Source: Candidatus Villigracilis adiacens (GTDB lineage: Bacteria; Chloroflexota; Anaerolineae; Anaerolineales; Villigracilaceae). From it: DNA of 64,000 nt. Below are positions 1 to 10,200 of this stretch, piece by piece (position 1 is the first letter of the stretch; every line of letters starts with the position of its first letter). Location of the stretch: contig JADJBU010000004.1 of NCBI GenBank assembly GCA_016703605.1, positions 124,001-188,000 of the forward strand, read 5' to 3'. The notes below the pieces were generated by a model. That model was not told the origin of the DNA, made no database searches, and was given only the letters and a program-made list of their open reading frames with translations. Both the position numbers and the translations under genes were made by a program.

Positions 1-2
1 CG

Positions 3-1580
3 CTGACGGCGATCGGCGGCGCGTTGTGTAATGATGCGAAATTAATTGACGAAGGCGATGACCGCTTCCACACCATGGGCGACCCGACCGAAGGCGCGCT
101 CGTTGTCGCTGCGGCAAAGATGGGTTATTGGAAATCCTCGCTCGACTCATCCTTCCCACGCACAGCAGAATTACCTTTCGACTCAGAACGCAAACGCATG
201 ACCACCGTTCATCACCTGGCGCAATACGATCCCACGGTGCTCTCAGGCTTGGAGATCGGCGATACGCGCTACATTGCCTTCACCAAAGGCGGCATTGATG
301 GCTTGCTCGACATCACGAGTCATGTTTGGGCAAAGGGAAAGTCAATTGCCATCGATGACGAGTGGAAGATGCGCATTGAAGCGGCGAATGAACGTCTCGC
401 CAAAAAAGGGATGCGTGTTCTCGGCGTCGGGTTCCGTTTATTGAACTCGGTTCCAGATATCCTCCAAACCGAATTAGAACAGAACATTACATTAGTCGGC
501 TTGTTCGGCATGATAGACCCTCCGCGCGGCGAAGTGCAGGATGCGGTGGCGGTCGCAAAAACGGCTGGCATCCGCCCGATCATGATCACCGGAGATCATC
601 CACTAACCGCGATCGAAATTGCGCGTCAGTTGGGTATCTCCGAAAACGGACGCGCTCTGACCGGCGTGGAGATCGAAAATCTGACCCCTGATGAGTTGAA
701 GAGCGTTGTGGATGAAGTCAACGTCTTTGCCCGCGTGGCGCCGGAACATAAACTGCGCATCGTGCAGGCATTGCAGGAAAAAGGTCACATCGTCTCCATG
801 ACCGGCGACGGCGTCAACGACGCCCCCGCCCTGCGCAAAGCGGACATCGGCGTGGCAATGGGCATCACCGGCACAGATGTTTCCAAGGAAGCGTCTGACC
901 TCGTTTTGCTTGACGATAATTTCGCCACCATCGTGGCGGCTGTAAAAGAAGGTCGCACGATCTACGACAACATCCGCAAGTTTGTGCGCTTTAGCGTGGC
1001 GGGGAACATCGGCAAAGTGTTGGTGATGTTGATCGCTCCGTTTTTGGGCAAACCCTTACCATTACTGCCTTTGCAACTGCTTTGGTTAAATCTTCTCACT
1101 GATGGGTTGCTTGGTCTTGGCATGGGCGTGGAAAACCCCGAGCCCGACACAATGAAGCGCAAACCCTATTCCCCCACCGAAGGCGTATTCTCGCGCGGCG
1201 CAGGGACTCAGACCATCTGGGTTGGTGTAATGATCGGCGCGCTCGCCCTCGGACTCGGCTCGTGGTACTTCTTCACCGACCGCCCCGAATGGCAGACGAT
1301 GATCTTCACTTCATTGGCATTCATGCAAGTCTTTCAGGCATTGGCATCCCGTTCGGCAAAAGTTTCGCTTTTCAAGCAGGGCTTGTTGAGCAACACCCTT
1401 CTGGCTGGCATGGCGTTCGTCGTGCTTGCCTTACAGTTGGCAGTGATCTACATTCCCGCACTGGCGAATTTCTTTGAGGTCGTCCCGCTCGGCGCGGTTG
1501 ACCTTGCAATCGCCATGGCGACAGGGCTGGTTGTGTTCGTGATAATGGAGATAGAAAAAAAGGCAGGCAAGCATCTCTAA
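3..1580 (+). CDS. Cation-transporting P-type ATPase, C-terminal part (5' end outside window)
   Basis: The reading frame is open from base 3, so this is the C-terminal ~525 residues of a longer protein; the phosphorylated DKTGT segment must lie upstream of the window. Visible P2-type ATPase signatures are ALCNDA and a KGG nucleotide-binding segment (FTKGGID) in the N domain, TGDHPLTA, the P-domain hinge MTGDGVNDAPALRKADIG, and DVSKEASDLVLLDDNF. At least five hydrophobic C-terminal membrane segments follow. The family couples ATP hydrolysis to cation transport across the cytoplasmic membrane. The GVNDAPALRKADIG style and long C-terminal membrane domain fit Ca2+/Mn2+ or Na+/K+-like pumps rather than heavy-metal pumps, but the ion cannot be fixed without the earlier transmembrane segments. 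Family certain, substrate open. Confidence 0.93.
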   Translation: MTAIGGALCNDAKLIDEGDDRFHTMGDPTEGALVVAAAKMGYWKSSLDSSFPRTAELPFDSERKRMTTVHHLAQYDPTVLSGLEIGDTRYIAFTKGGIDGLLDITSHVWAKGKSIAIDDEWKMRIEAANERLAKKGMRVLGVGFRLLNSVPDILQTELEQNITLVGLFGMIDPPRGEVQDAVAVAKTAGIRPIMITGDHPLTAIEIARQLGISENGRALTGVEIENLTPDELKSVVDEVNVFARVAPEHKLRIVQALQEKGHIVSMTGDGVNDAPALRKADIGVAMGITGTDVSKEASDLVLLDDNFATIVAAVKEGRTIYDNIRKFVRFSVAGNIGKVLVMLIAPFLGKPLPLLPLQLLWLNLLTDGLLGLGMGVENPEPDTMKRKPYSPTEGVFSRGAGTQTIWVGVMIGALALGLGSWYFFTDRPEWQTMIFTSLAFMQVFQALASRSAKVSLFKQGLLSNTLLAGMAFVVLALQLAVIYIPALANFFEVVPLGAVDLAIAMATGLVVFVIMEIEKKAGKHL

Positions 1581-1589
1581 AGCAATTTA

Positions 1590-1617
1590 TTGACTTTGGC
1601 GTCAAAATCCGTAAAAT
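1590..1617 (+). promoter_or_regulatory. Sigma70-type promoter upstream of the large membrane protein gene
   Basis: TTGACT (1590-1595), a 16-bp spacer and TAAAAT (1612-1617) lie just after the ATPase stop and 83 bp before the next start codon. Seen in sequence; transcription is inferred. Confidence 0.55.
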
Positions 1618-1699
1618 GGAGCTATCAATGGCATAACCCTTTTAGTTAATTGGACTGCAACTTATTCGCTATTCAACTTTTCAGTGAAACGGAGCCAGA

Positions 1700-4600
1700 A
1701 TGCCCACGCAGATCCGATCCCGGTTACCCCTTAGCTATATCAACGTTCGCAGGATCGTCGGCATCATGGCAATGTCTCTGCCGATCGTCATGTTCCTGGG
1801 GGAGGCAATTTTATTCCAGACAGGTTTACAACCCTCGATCAGCGCATACTACTACGCAGGTATGCGCTGGTTTTTCATTTTTACCCTCTGTTGTATCGGT
1901 CTATTCCTCTTCTTTTATCGAGGCTATGACGATATTGACAAATGGATGGCAAGGGTGGCGGGAGTCGCCGCGTTTCTTACCGCCATATTTCCCACTGAAC
2001 CGCCATATTTGGATGCCTGCCTATCTCCGTTGGAGGTATTTTCCCCGCTTGGCGAGCAAGGCTTGAATGTCGGAGAAAAGATATGCGACATTACCTCGAA
2101 CATCCATTTGATATCGGCGTCGACGCTGTTTATCGTTGTCGCATTAATTTCGATCTTTCGATTCACGCTGGACGAATCCAATTCGAAGGAAAAGGTTATT
2201 TTCCGGTTTCCACCGGGCGTATCCGGCAAAGGACGGGTGACAACCGGGAAGGCAAAACGAAATAAAATTTACATAGGGTGCGGAATCATCATGCTTGCGG
2301 CGATCGTTGCGATTGGGCTGTCGTTCATCCTGGGATCAAAAGCCCAGGAGCCATTAAAGACCTGGCTTCCCTTCGTAACGTATTGGGGCGAATTCATCGC
2401 CCTGTTCGCATTTGGCGTCACCTGGGCAGTCAAAGGCGAGACGCTTTGGAAGGATGCGGCGCCTTCCAATAACAGCAAGAATTTCAACGAACTGCAAAAC
2501 CTTCAATACCAGGGATACAAAAGCGGATTGTCCTTCTATGTACTCCTCGTTGCGTTCTGGTTCACTGCGCTGCTCTTTGCCGCCAGGGTTCCTCCGTTCA
2601 ACCTGTTCGATGAAGAAAAAGAGGGAATCGCAAACATCACTACAAACACCATAAGTCGGGGGCAGGATGGCAATGCGGAACCGGTATCGAAAATCCAAGC
2701 GCTAAACCCAGAGTCGCTAAGCGCGCTATGCTATCCATCACTTCCAAAGGATGAACCGCCAACTGTGACGCCTCAGCCTGAGGGCGCGAATCAAACGGAA
2801 AAAGAAGCAATGCAATCCAAGTCAACCTGTACGGGCTACAAAAGCGACCCCAATGATGCGACCAAGCCCGGCAGGGTGGAAGTCGAATTGACGCTTGCGA
2901 ATATTTCAAAGTATCCAGTTGACCTAAATTTTGATACTGTATTGGACAAACCGTGCAAAAATTCAAACAATTGTGTGACCGTCAGTTCGCAAGGCACCTC
3001 GCTTACGAACAAGCAAATTGGTGGAAGCGCTTCCGAAACATTTACCATTTCCTTTTCAGGCGAGGAAATATCAGGAGATCTTCTTATTATTGGCGGGGAT
3101 TCGATCTTAAAAATCCCATTTGAGGTGACAACGGAGCAAAACAGCATTGAAAATGCAATACATCCGCCAGGCGAAACGCGTTCGCTGGGTTTCTATAAAA
3201 CGAATGCGCAAAGAATCCTGCTCGGCATATTATTTACCCTGGTCGTCGTCGTTATCTACTTTATTTTGAACAACCAGATCCTCTCCCTATTCTGGCCCCT
3301 TGTTCGCAGGAATTTCCGCGTCGACCTGGCCAATGACACGACCGGGGAGAAAGAAGCGCTATGGTCCCTTTTTACGAATCAGGTCAACGAGATGGGAGTC
3401 CAGTCCAGGTTCTCCGTCAATCCGAGAGCGGAAGTCGCAATTGCGCCGCCAACGACTCTTACGCCGGAGAGCTCTTACCTGAAAGCCTTCTTCGAATTAC
3501 TTGGGTGGATTTTTCCGCGGCTTGGCTACAGCTTGCGCCTGAATAAAATCAGTTCAAAGTATTCGGGGACAGGTCTATCTTTGGCAGTGGTGCAGAATGA
3601 AAGAAAGGAAAGTATTGCCGAAAAAACATTCTGGGCAAGCGAATTTGGGATTCCCGAAGTCTTGGAGGAAAAAAATGAAGATCAGGGAAAAGACCTGGAA
3701 GTACAGAAATATTTGATGATCCCGGCTTTCTTCTGGTTCACAGATATTGTTGACCGGATGGACGGATTCGAACCAGGGGAGCACGCCTGGCAATCCGCGG
3801 CATATTATCAGCTTGGCAATTTGCTCTGGTACTCCAATTTGGATGCGGGCATCAACCTCTATGGAAGCAGTATAAGTTCCGATCAAAAGAACTGGGCCGC
3901 CTACGCGCCGCTGGGAAGGATATGGATCGAAAAATCGCAGGAACAGCCCAATAAGAAGATCGCCATTGAGCACCTGTTGCTTGCAGTCGGCTATCTGGAA
4001 ATTGCGATTGAAGGATTAAAAGACCAAAAGGACCGGGTTTATTTCGGCGCCTTGTACAATCGAATTGTCGCCCTGAATTATCTGGTGGATTTGGGCTGGA
4101 AAAAGATCAAGTCGAAAGAACTAATATGGGAAGGCTGCGTGGTAAAGAAGACCGCCTTGTTGACATTATCGGGCATTCAGGAAGATTTGATCCAAAGAAA
4201 GCAAACAAGGTTTTTCTCCAAACCAAAAGCAGCCCTGCAGAATGACAATAGGATGGAAGAGAAACGTTCGGAAAAAATCGAAGAGGACATAGCGCGCATA
4301 AAACAGCAGTGCGAATATCTGTTGAAAAAAATCAATGCAAAAATCATCAGGGACGGAAATTACCCGGTGAAAGGAGGCAAAAAAGAGGTTGCCGAGCAGG
4401 AATTAAGAAACCATTCCGTGGCTGGTTACCTCATTCAATTACTACCCGCGCTTGAATTCGCGCTTCAAGGGCTCGAAATACAAGATAAAGGATGCACGCC
4501 TGAAAGTGTGCAGAAGTCAGTGGAAGAACTCTCCCAACTCCCGTGCTTCGAAAAGCCTGTCAATCTGGATTATCCACAAGGACCTGATAACAAACCGGGA

Positions 4601-5056
4601 TACCACTTTATCCGGTCTCATTATCGAGTTCAATACAACGCGGCTTGTTTTTACAGCCAGATTGCATCCATGTCCTCCAAAGAATCCAAGAAAAACAAAA
4701 AATCTAAGAAAATGGATTTTATTGATCTATCCCTCGACCATCTTGTCATGGCGCTCAATGGAGGAAAAGGATTGTTTGAGTTTGCCAAAAAAGACAGGGA
4801 CCTAGCTACCATTCGAAATGATGAGCGGTACGAAGATATCATGAAAACAGGGAAGAACAATATATCTGTGTACCGAAACCCAGACGTCAAATGGCGCTAC
4901 AAGTTACACGGTTCGAACCGGGCTTCCAAAGCGTACAAAACCCAGGCGGAAGCGGTTGAGGTGGCGGAAAAAGCGCTTCAAAAGAAGGGCGGCGGCGAAT
5001 TGACCGTGCATGGAGCCGATGGGGAGATTCGCAACAAAGGCACAGCCACATCTTGA
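1700..5056 (+). CDS. Large multi-pass membrane protein with C-terminal DUF2188-like domain
   Basis: An 1,118-residue protein with no known function. The ATG is preceded by a GGAG ribosome-binding site. Residues ~20-300 hold about six or seven membrane segments; PSISAYYY and RGYDDID resemble a widespread uncharacterised bacterial membrane family with a SAYYY...GYD pattern. Residues ~300-500 look like an extracytoplasmic beta-rich insert. A further membrane segment at ~503-525 is followed by a long soluble, helix-rich region (~530-1050) with spacing like TPR or similar repeats and a Lys/Glu-rich coiled stretch near 830-890. The last ~55 residues (YKTQAEAVEVAEKALQKKGG, then ELTVHGADGEIRNKG) match the DUF2188 pattern, normally a small stand-alone protein. 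It is a single gene with its own promoter, and a terminator follows ~140 bp after the stop. Role unknown; the layout could suit a membrane sensor or scaffold (inference). Confidence 0.8.
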   Translation: MPTQIRSRLPLSYINVRRIVGIMAMSLPIVMFLGEAILFQTGLQPSISAYYYAGMRWFFIFTLCCIGLFLFFYRGYDDIDKWMARVAGVAAFLTAIFPTEPPYLDACLSPLEVFSPLGEQGLNVGEKICDITSNIHLISASTLFIVVALISIFRFTLDESNSKEKVIFRFPPGVSGKGRVTTGKAKRNKIYIGCGIIMLAAIVAIGLSFILGSKAQEPLKTWLPFVTYWGEFIALFAFGVTWAVKGETLWKDAAPSNNSKNFNELQNLQYQGYKSGLSFYVLLVAFWFTALLFAARVPPFNLFDEEKEGIANITTNTISRGQDGNAEPVSKIQALNPESLSALCYPSLPKDEPPTVTPQPEGANQTEKEAMQSKSTCTGYKSDPNDATKPGRVEVELTLANISKYPVDLNFDTVLDKPCKNSNNCVTVSSQGTSLTNKQIGGSASETFTISFSGEEISGDLLIIGGDSILKIPFEVTTEQNSIENAIHPPGETRSLGFYKTNAQRILLGILFTLVVVVIYFILNNQILSLFWPLVRRNFRVDLANDTTGEKEALWSLFTNQVNEMGVQSRFSVNPRAEVAIAPPTTLTPESSYLKAFFELLGWIFPRLGYSLRLNKISSKYSGTGLSLAVVQNERKESIAEKTFWASEFGIPEVLEEKNEDQGKDLEVQKYLMIPAFFWFTDIVDRMDGFEPGEHAWQSAAYYQLGNLLWYSNLDAGINLYGSSISSDQKNWAAYAPLGRIWIEKSQEQPNKKIAIEHLLLAVGYLEIAIEGLKDQKDRVYFGALYNRIVALNYLVDLGWKKIKSKELIWEGCVVKKTALLTLSGIQEDLIQRKQTRFFSKPKAALQNDNRMEEKRSEKIEEDIARIKQQCEYLLKKINAKIIRDGNYPVKGGKKEVAEQELRNHSVAGYLIQLLPALEFALQGLEIQDKGCTPESVQKSVEELSQLPCFEKPVNLDYPQGPDNKPGYHFIRSHYRVQYNAACFYSQIASMSSKESKKNKKSKKMDFIDLSLDHLVMALNGGKGLFEFAKKDRDLATIRNDERYEDIMKTGKNNISVYRNPDVKWRYKLHGSNRASKAYKTQAEAVEVAEKALQKKGGGELTVHGADGEIRNKGTATS

Positions 5057-5198
5057 AATGACCCGCGCAGCATTAAAGGGTTGAAGCCTGCGCATGAATA
5101 TATTCCTGACGTTATGCAGCGCGCCGCCCCAAACAGGGCGAATCTTCTCGTTAGACTCATCTATGGCGCGACGTACTCTCCGCTTAAGATGAGTATAT

Positions 5199-5233
5199 AA
5201 AAGAACCCGCTTTCAAACGAGGCGGGTTCTTTT
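5199..5233. terminator. Bidirectional Rho-independent terminator
   Basis: A 12-bp perfect stem AAAAGAACCCGC / GCGGGTTCTTTT with an 11-nt loop, A-rich on one side and T-rich on the other. It separates the converging large membrane protein gene and LysE-type gene and overlaps the LysE stop codon. Confidence 0.85.
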
Positions 5234-5840
5234 ATCCAAATAAACCTTTCCATAATTGAAACAAACCAAACCCAAATAAAACAATACAGGAAAGGCCAAG
5301 CAATGCCCGATTAAGTTTTGGACCCAGTTTTGACGCCGCTCCAAAGACAACGATCATCGCGATCAGGCACAAGATAAATGATGAATAAAACCCGACAACC
5401 AATCCCAGCCCGTGGATGGGCATTTCACGCCAGCCTTGCACGAGGATCGGTCCTGTCACGAACATCCAGAACAGATATGCGCCGGGACTGAGCAGGTTTG
5501 TCATTGCCGCTTTGAAGATGGTCTGCTGACCCGATAACTCCGGTTGGGCAAAGGTCTCGTCAAAATTGCGCCAGGATTTGTACGAGCCATACGCGAGATA
5601 CAGAACGAAGAGTCCGCCGAGGATGTACATGACACATTGCGCCCACTCCGGCAGTTGACTGAGCGCCAGGACGCTCAGCAATACAATGGGACCATCGCTG
5701 ATGAACGGCGCGAACGCGCCGGGCAGGGCGCGCTTCCAGCCGCGGGTTAAGGCTTGGGAAATCAGGAACGTCTGAAACGGTCCGATCTGCGAGGCGGCGG
5801 CGAAGCCGAATCCAATTCCTTGAAACAGATAAAGCCACAT
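5232..5840 (-). CDS. LysE/RhtB-type translocator
   Basis: A 202-residue protein of about six membrane segments, in the size range of the LysE/RhtB amino-acid exporter family. The N-terminus has the family pattern of a hydrophobic helix followed by GxxxASQIGPFQTFLISQAL, close to the usual G(P/x)G(P)xxxxxxxxxxxG segment. I start at MWLYLFQG (5840) rather than at an upstream in-frame start, because that extension is hydrophilic and overlaps the preceding gene. It is the last gene of a three-gene reverse operon, 4 bp after the lipoprotein gene. The family exports amino acids or similar small metabolites; the substrate here is unknown. Confidence 0.8.
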   Translation of the reverse strand: MWLYLFQGIGFGFAAASQIGPFQTFLISQALTRGWKRALPGAFAPFISDGPIVLLSVLALSQLPEWAQCVMYILGGLFVLYLAYGSYKSWRNFDETFAQPELSGQQTIFKAAMTNLLSPGAYLFWMFVTGPILVQGWREMPIHGLGLVVGFYSSFILCLIAMIVVFGAASKLGPKLNRALLGLSCIVLFGFGLFQLWKGLFG

Positions 5841-5844
5841 GAAA

Positions 5845-6270
5845 TCACTTGCGGAGGAAAACAGCCGGGTCGGGGGCTGATGCGAATTCCGTCTCCGTCC
5901 CCAGCCCAAGTTGAAGGGAATCGCCGTCGATGAAATAGGTGAGGGTGTAACCGGGCGAATCGAAACCCACGCTTTCCCCGTTTACACGAATCCAAACCTT
6001 GCGCAGGCTGATGTGATTATTGAGCGGGTCGTAAAGGATGATCTCTGAAAACTCTTCGTTGACCTGCCCGCTCTCCGGGCGGATGATTACGCGGTAGAGG
6101 TTGGTCTCCGTGAAAACATAGGTCTCGATATCGTTCATCCACATGCCGAGGAAAGGCGGGGGCGGGGAATCAATTTCGGGCGAAATGGGCGCTTCGGTTG
6201 GGGCAGATGCGGGCAAACCACACGCCACCGCAAAGATAAGAATAAGAAAAGGAAGGATGATCTTTTTCAT
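5845..6270 (-). CDS. Small predicted lipoprotein
   Basis: A 141-residue protein with a classical lipoprotein signal: KK, a hydrophobic stretch and the lipobox FAVAC with Cys17 as acylation site. A Pro-rich tether (PTEAPISPEIDSPPPP) follows, then a compact beta-rich domain (FLGMWMNDIETYVFTETNLY and onward) like many small lipocalin-like domains of unknown role. The gene starts 4 bp after the YczE-like gene, whose 3' end provides a GGAG ribosome-binding site, and is followed 4 bp later by the LysE-type exporter. Function not recognised. Confidence 0.75.
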   Translation of the reverse strand: MKKIILPFLILIFAVACGLPASAPTEAPISPEIDSPPPPFLGMWMNDIETYVFTETNLYRVIIRPESGQVNEEFSEIILYDPLNNHISLRKVWIRVNGESVGFDSPGYTLTYFIDGDSLQLGLGTETEFASAPDPAVFLRK

Positions 6271-6274
6271 ATAT

Positions 6275-6928
6275 TCACTCCGCGCCGCCTTCGATGCCCG
6301 CCTGCACTTCCTCCAATTCCCTGTGCGGGCGGACGTTGAAAACTTTAAATCCCCATTGCACCGACGGTCCGATCAATAAGGCGTAGATGACCGTGCCGAC
6401 GCCGACGGGTCCATCCAGCAGCCAGCCGATGAAGACAACCGTGATCTCGATCATCGCCCGCGAGACGCGGATGCTGACGCCCGTGGTGCGTTTGATCGCC
6501 AGCATCAAACTGTCGCGCGGACCCGCGCCCGCATCCACGCCGATGTAGATGGCGCTGCCAAGTCCCATCAGGACGATGGCAGCCAGCAGCATGGCGAGTT
6601 GCAGCCAGAGATTTTCAGTAACAGGGGGGATGAACAAATTCCACAAGTCAATCCACGGACCGATGGAGAGGATGTTGGCGAGAGTGCCCCAGCCCAATCG
6701 CTCGCGCATCGCCACCGCGCTGATGAGGACGATAAACCCCATGATGACAGTCATGGCGCCGACTGTGATTCCGAGTTTATAAGCCAGCGCGGCTTCCAAC
6801 ACCACCCAGGCGCTCGTGCCGAGATTGCCGCGAATCATCATCGAGATCGCCAGCCCGAAGAGGGCAAAGCCGATTTGAATGATTGCAAAATCGCGGGGAA
6901 AGGTCTTCCACTGAACGGGTTTGATCAT
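6275..6928 (-). CDS. YczE/YyaS-like membrane protein
   Basis: A 217-residue protein with about five membrane segments. The pattern GFALFGLAISMMIRGNLGTSAW near residue 20 and IYIGVDAGAGPRDSLMLAI near 125-145 is typical of the YczE/YyaS/YitT-like family (GxxPxD or GPRDxL motif). These proteins are widespread but of uncertain function; some have been linked to regulation of peptide synthesis in Bacillus. A strong AAAGGAG ribosome-binding site precedes the ATG. First gene of the three-gene reverse operon, with 4-bp gaps to its neighbours. Confidence 0.8.
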   Translation of the reverse strand: MIKPVQWKTFPRDFAIIQIGFALFGLAISMMIRGNLGTSAWVVLEAALAYKLGITVGAMTVIMGFIVLISAVAMRERLGWGTLANILSIGPWIDLWNLFIPPVTENLWLQLAMLLAAIVLMGLGSAIYIGVDAGAGPRDSLMLAIKRTTGVSIRVSRAMIEITVVFIGWLLDGPVGVGTVIYALLIGPSVQWGFKVFNVRPHRELEEVQAGIEGGAE

Positions 6929-6981
6929 GATACTCCTTTGAAGGCATCATGATACCATGCCGTCGAAATGGCGAATTTCCG

Positions 6982-7112
6982 GTAACTACTCAGCCCGTCA
7001 TTTCGACGAGCGCCAGCGAGGAGAAATCCAGCGCAATATTGAGGAAGATTTCCCGTGGCGCCTCGCGCCACTCGAAATGACAGGGCAGAGATGCAAATGC
7101 CTGAGCAGTTAC
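6982..7112. mobile_element. MITE-like element family 1, copy 1
   Basis: A 131-bp element bounded by GTAACTACTCAG and CTGAGCAGTTAC inverted ends, with an inner inverted repeat GTCATTTCGA / TCGAAATGAC. It is flanked on both sides by the perfect 8-bp duplication AATTTCCG (6974-6981 and 7113-7120). It has no transposase gene. It lies in the 276-bp space between the YczE-like gene and the diguanylate cyclase gene, which otherwise shows nothing recognisable. Confidence 0.9.
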
Positions 7113-7204
7113 AATTTCCGACCCTTTAGGATTTTGCGTGACCGCGCTCTCGCTTTCCCCGTATTTGGGAATGTATCACGGCAATTTCCGAGAACCGTTT
7201 TTCA

Positions 7205-10200
7205 CTATCCGCCCGAATAGATGACCGCGTGATTCCTTCCCGACTGTTTGGCGTTATACAGGGCTTTGTCTGCCCGGCTGATGATGGCTTCCACTGAACG
7301 GTCTGTGGCGAATGCCATTTCCTCGATGCCCAGGCTGACCGTCGCAGACATTAACAACTCCCCGGTTTCGATGTCGGCGGATTCCACCGCTTTGCGGATG
7401 CGCTCCGCAAGCAGGAATGCCTGAGCCGCATTCGTCTCGGGCATGAGGATGATAAACTCATCGCCGCCATAACGCGCCAGAATATCCACCTCCCGCACCT
7501 GCGATTTCGCCACCTGCGAAATTTTGACCAGAGTATCGTCTCCGAAGGCATGTCCGAAGGTGTCGTTCGCCCTCTTGAAACCGTCCACATCGAAAAGAAT
7601 GAGCGCCAGCGGACGCTGATACCGAATGCTGCTGTTGAATTCCCGCGCCGCCAGTTCGAAGAAATGCCGCCGGTTGATCAACCCCGTCAGGGAATCGGTG
7701 CGCGCCAATACCTGCTCGTGCGCGAACATTTGCTGGAGTTCCCTGTGCGCTGCCTGCAAAGAGCGGTTCGCCTGGCGCAATTCATCCTCCGCCTGTTTGC
7801 GTTTTGTGATGTCGTCGCATGTAATCAGGACCACCAACTGCCCCTGGATATCGCGGACGGCGCAGGCAGACTCTCGCACCCACCGAATCCCGCCGCTTTT
7901 ATCCACCTTGCGCGCCTCGATCTGGATCATTCGTTCCGGGTTTTCCATGCAGGATTCGATCTGCAAACGAACGCCCTCCCTGTCATCGGGGTGAAAAACA
8001 TCGACAATGGGCCTGCCGATGAGTTCGTTCGGGGCGTATCCCAACTGGCTGATCCCATATTTGTTGACAGACAGGGTCAAACCGTTCCCATCCGCGGTGA
8101 AATACATCGACGGGTTGTCTTCATATAGGATACGGTACATTTCCTCGCTGGCGCGAAGCGCATCGTCAGCCTGCCGCCTGGAAATCGCAAAGACAACATG
8201 CCGGGCAATGGTCTGGGCAATCTGAATTTCGCCTTCATGATAAAAATGTCTTTCATTAAAGTAGATCATGAACTTGCCGAGCAGTCTTCCCTGATGGACA
8301 AGCGGGATGAAACCCAGCGAGCGGATCCCCTCGGATTCGAATGCAGGCAGGAGATGTGTCAACCCCGGGTCGGTAAACGCGTCTGGCACAAGCGCGGGCT
8401 GGGGGTCGGGGTCGTCCGGCTTCCAGGGCGAATGTCCTTCCGCAACCTTGCGATATGCCTCAGAAAGCCCCCGCCAGGACTTGAAACGCATCACTCCATC
8501 CGGGTCGAGCAGAAGGACGGCGGCGCGGTCTGCGGCAAGGGTGTTTTGCAGACTGTCGAGGGCTGTGCTGAAAATCTCCCCCAGGTCCGAGGATTGCCCC
8601 AACGCAGCCGTCATTTGATAAAGGCTTCGAAGGTTGTTGAATTGCTGCCGAAGCGCCTGTTCCGCCTGCTTTTTCTCCGTCACATCGCGGGCAATGCTCC
8701 CCAGCCGCCAGCCTTTGTCGGTGCGTATTGAAAACTTACGCAACTGAACAAAACGCCGGGTCATGTCGGCGCGTTCGATGAGAACCTCTTCCCCGACATG
8801 AAGACCTGAATTTTCGCCATCTCGCAGTACCTGTTGAAATTTTTCTGTAACGCGCAGGCGCAATTCCTCCGTTCTTTCATCCTGAGGGACCAGCCGCATC
8901 TGAAAATCCCAGACGTACATCCCCAAAACTTCGTCGCGCTTCATCCCGGTCAGGTTCTCCAGGGCATGGTTGAATTCAAGAATGCGCCCGGATTCATCTG
9001 TCAGCGTGATTCCGTCGGTCGACTCTGAAACAATGCTATGGAACCGCTTTTCACTTTCACGCAGGGCGTCTTCAGCCATTTTACGTTCGGTGATATCGCG
9101 CCCATTGATAATGATGCCCATGATGGCGGGTTCGTCAATCAGGTAGCGGCTGACGATCTCGAAATAACGCCAGCCGCCGTTGGAATGCAGCAGGCGATAC
9201 TCGCCCCGATGAACAAAGCCGGGCGCAGCCAGCCCGTTCGTGAACTCTTCAAAGATGCGTGCAAGGTCATCCGGGTTGACAAGATCGAATGCGTTTCTCC
9301 CCAGCAATTCACCGGCTCGATAGCCTAACAACCGCGCAACAGACGGGCTTTCATAGCTGATCCTTCCCTTCCGGTTCACCACCATGATGCCGTCCGTCGC
9401 GTTTTCGATCAGGGCGCGGTAATATTTCTCGCTTTCATGAAGAGCCTTTTCCATCTCCTTGCGCTTGGTAATATCTTTGAAGTTGATCACCACCGCCTCA
9501 ACGCCCGGTTCGGAAAGCTGGTTGCTGAACGTGCTTTCCACCCAGTGATAGGACCCATCCCTGTGTTTGTACCGGTATTGAAAAGTTGGCATATAGGAAG
9601 GGTCTTCGACAAGGCGCTTCATGCCTTCGATCACCATGCCGGTCTCATCCGGGTGGATGAAATCCAGCGGATTGTCTTTTGTATAATCCTCGCTCACGCG
9701 ATCGAACATCCCCCTCGCAGCCGGACTGGCATATTTGATCCTGCCATTCACCCCCACCAGCGAGATGCCGTCGGGCGCGTTTTCGATCAAAGCGCGGAAG
9801 CGCCTTTCCGCCAGGCGGACCGCCTCCTCCATCCTATTGCGTTCGCTCACATCACGGATGACGCATAATACGCAATCCTCGAGGTAAGCGACAACATGCG
9901 CCTCAAAATATTGCTTCTGACCGGCAAGATCGAGGGAATATTCGAGCAGCCTGCCCTCCCCTGTCGCAAAGACCTGCTCCAGCGTCGAAAGAAACGAATC
10001 GGCAAGATCGGCAGGCATGATCTCGCGGATATTTTTCCCCAAAAAGACAGAAGGGGGAACGTACAACAACTGCCCGCTGATGGCGTGGTAATCGAGATAT
10101 TGACCCTCGCGGCTGACAACGAACATCATATCCGGGATCGAGTCGAGAAGGGCCTGTATCTTGGCTTGGCTGGCGCGCAGTTCCTCCTCAGCCTTCCTCC

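Noticed and set aside
6957..7220. 87-codon frame through MITE copy 1
   Set aside because: The MITE happens to be open in this phase; flanks are intergenic and no gene is evident.
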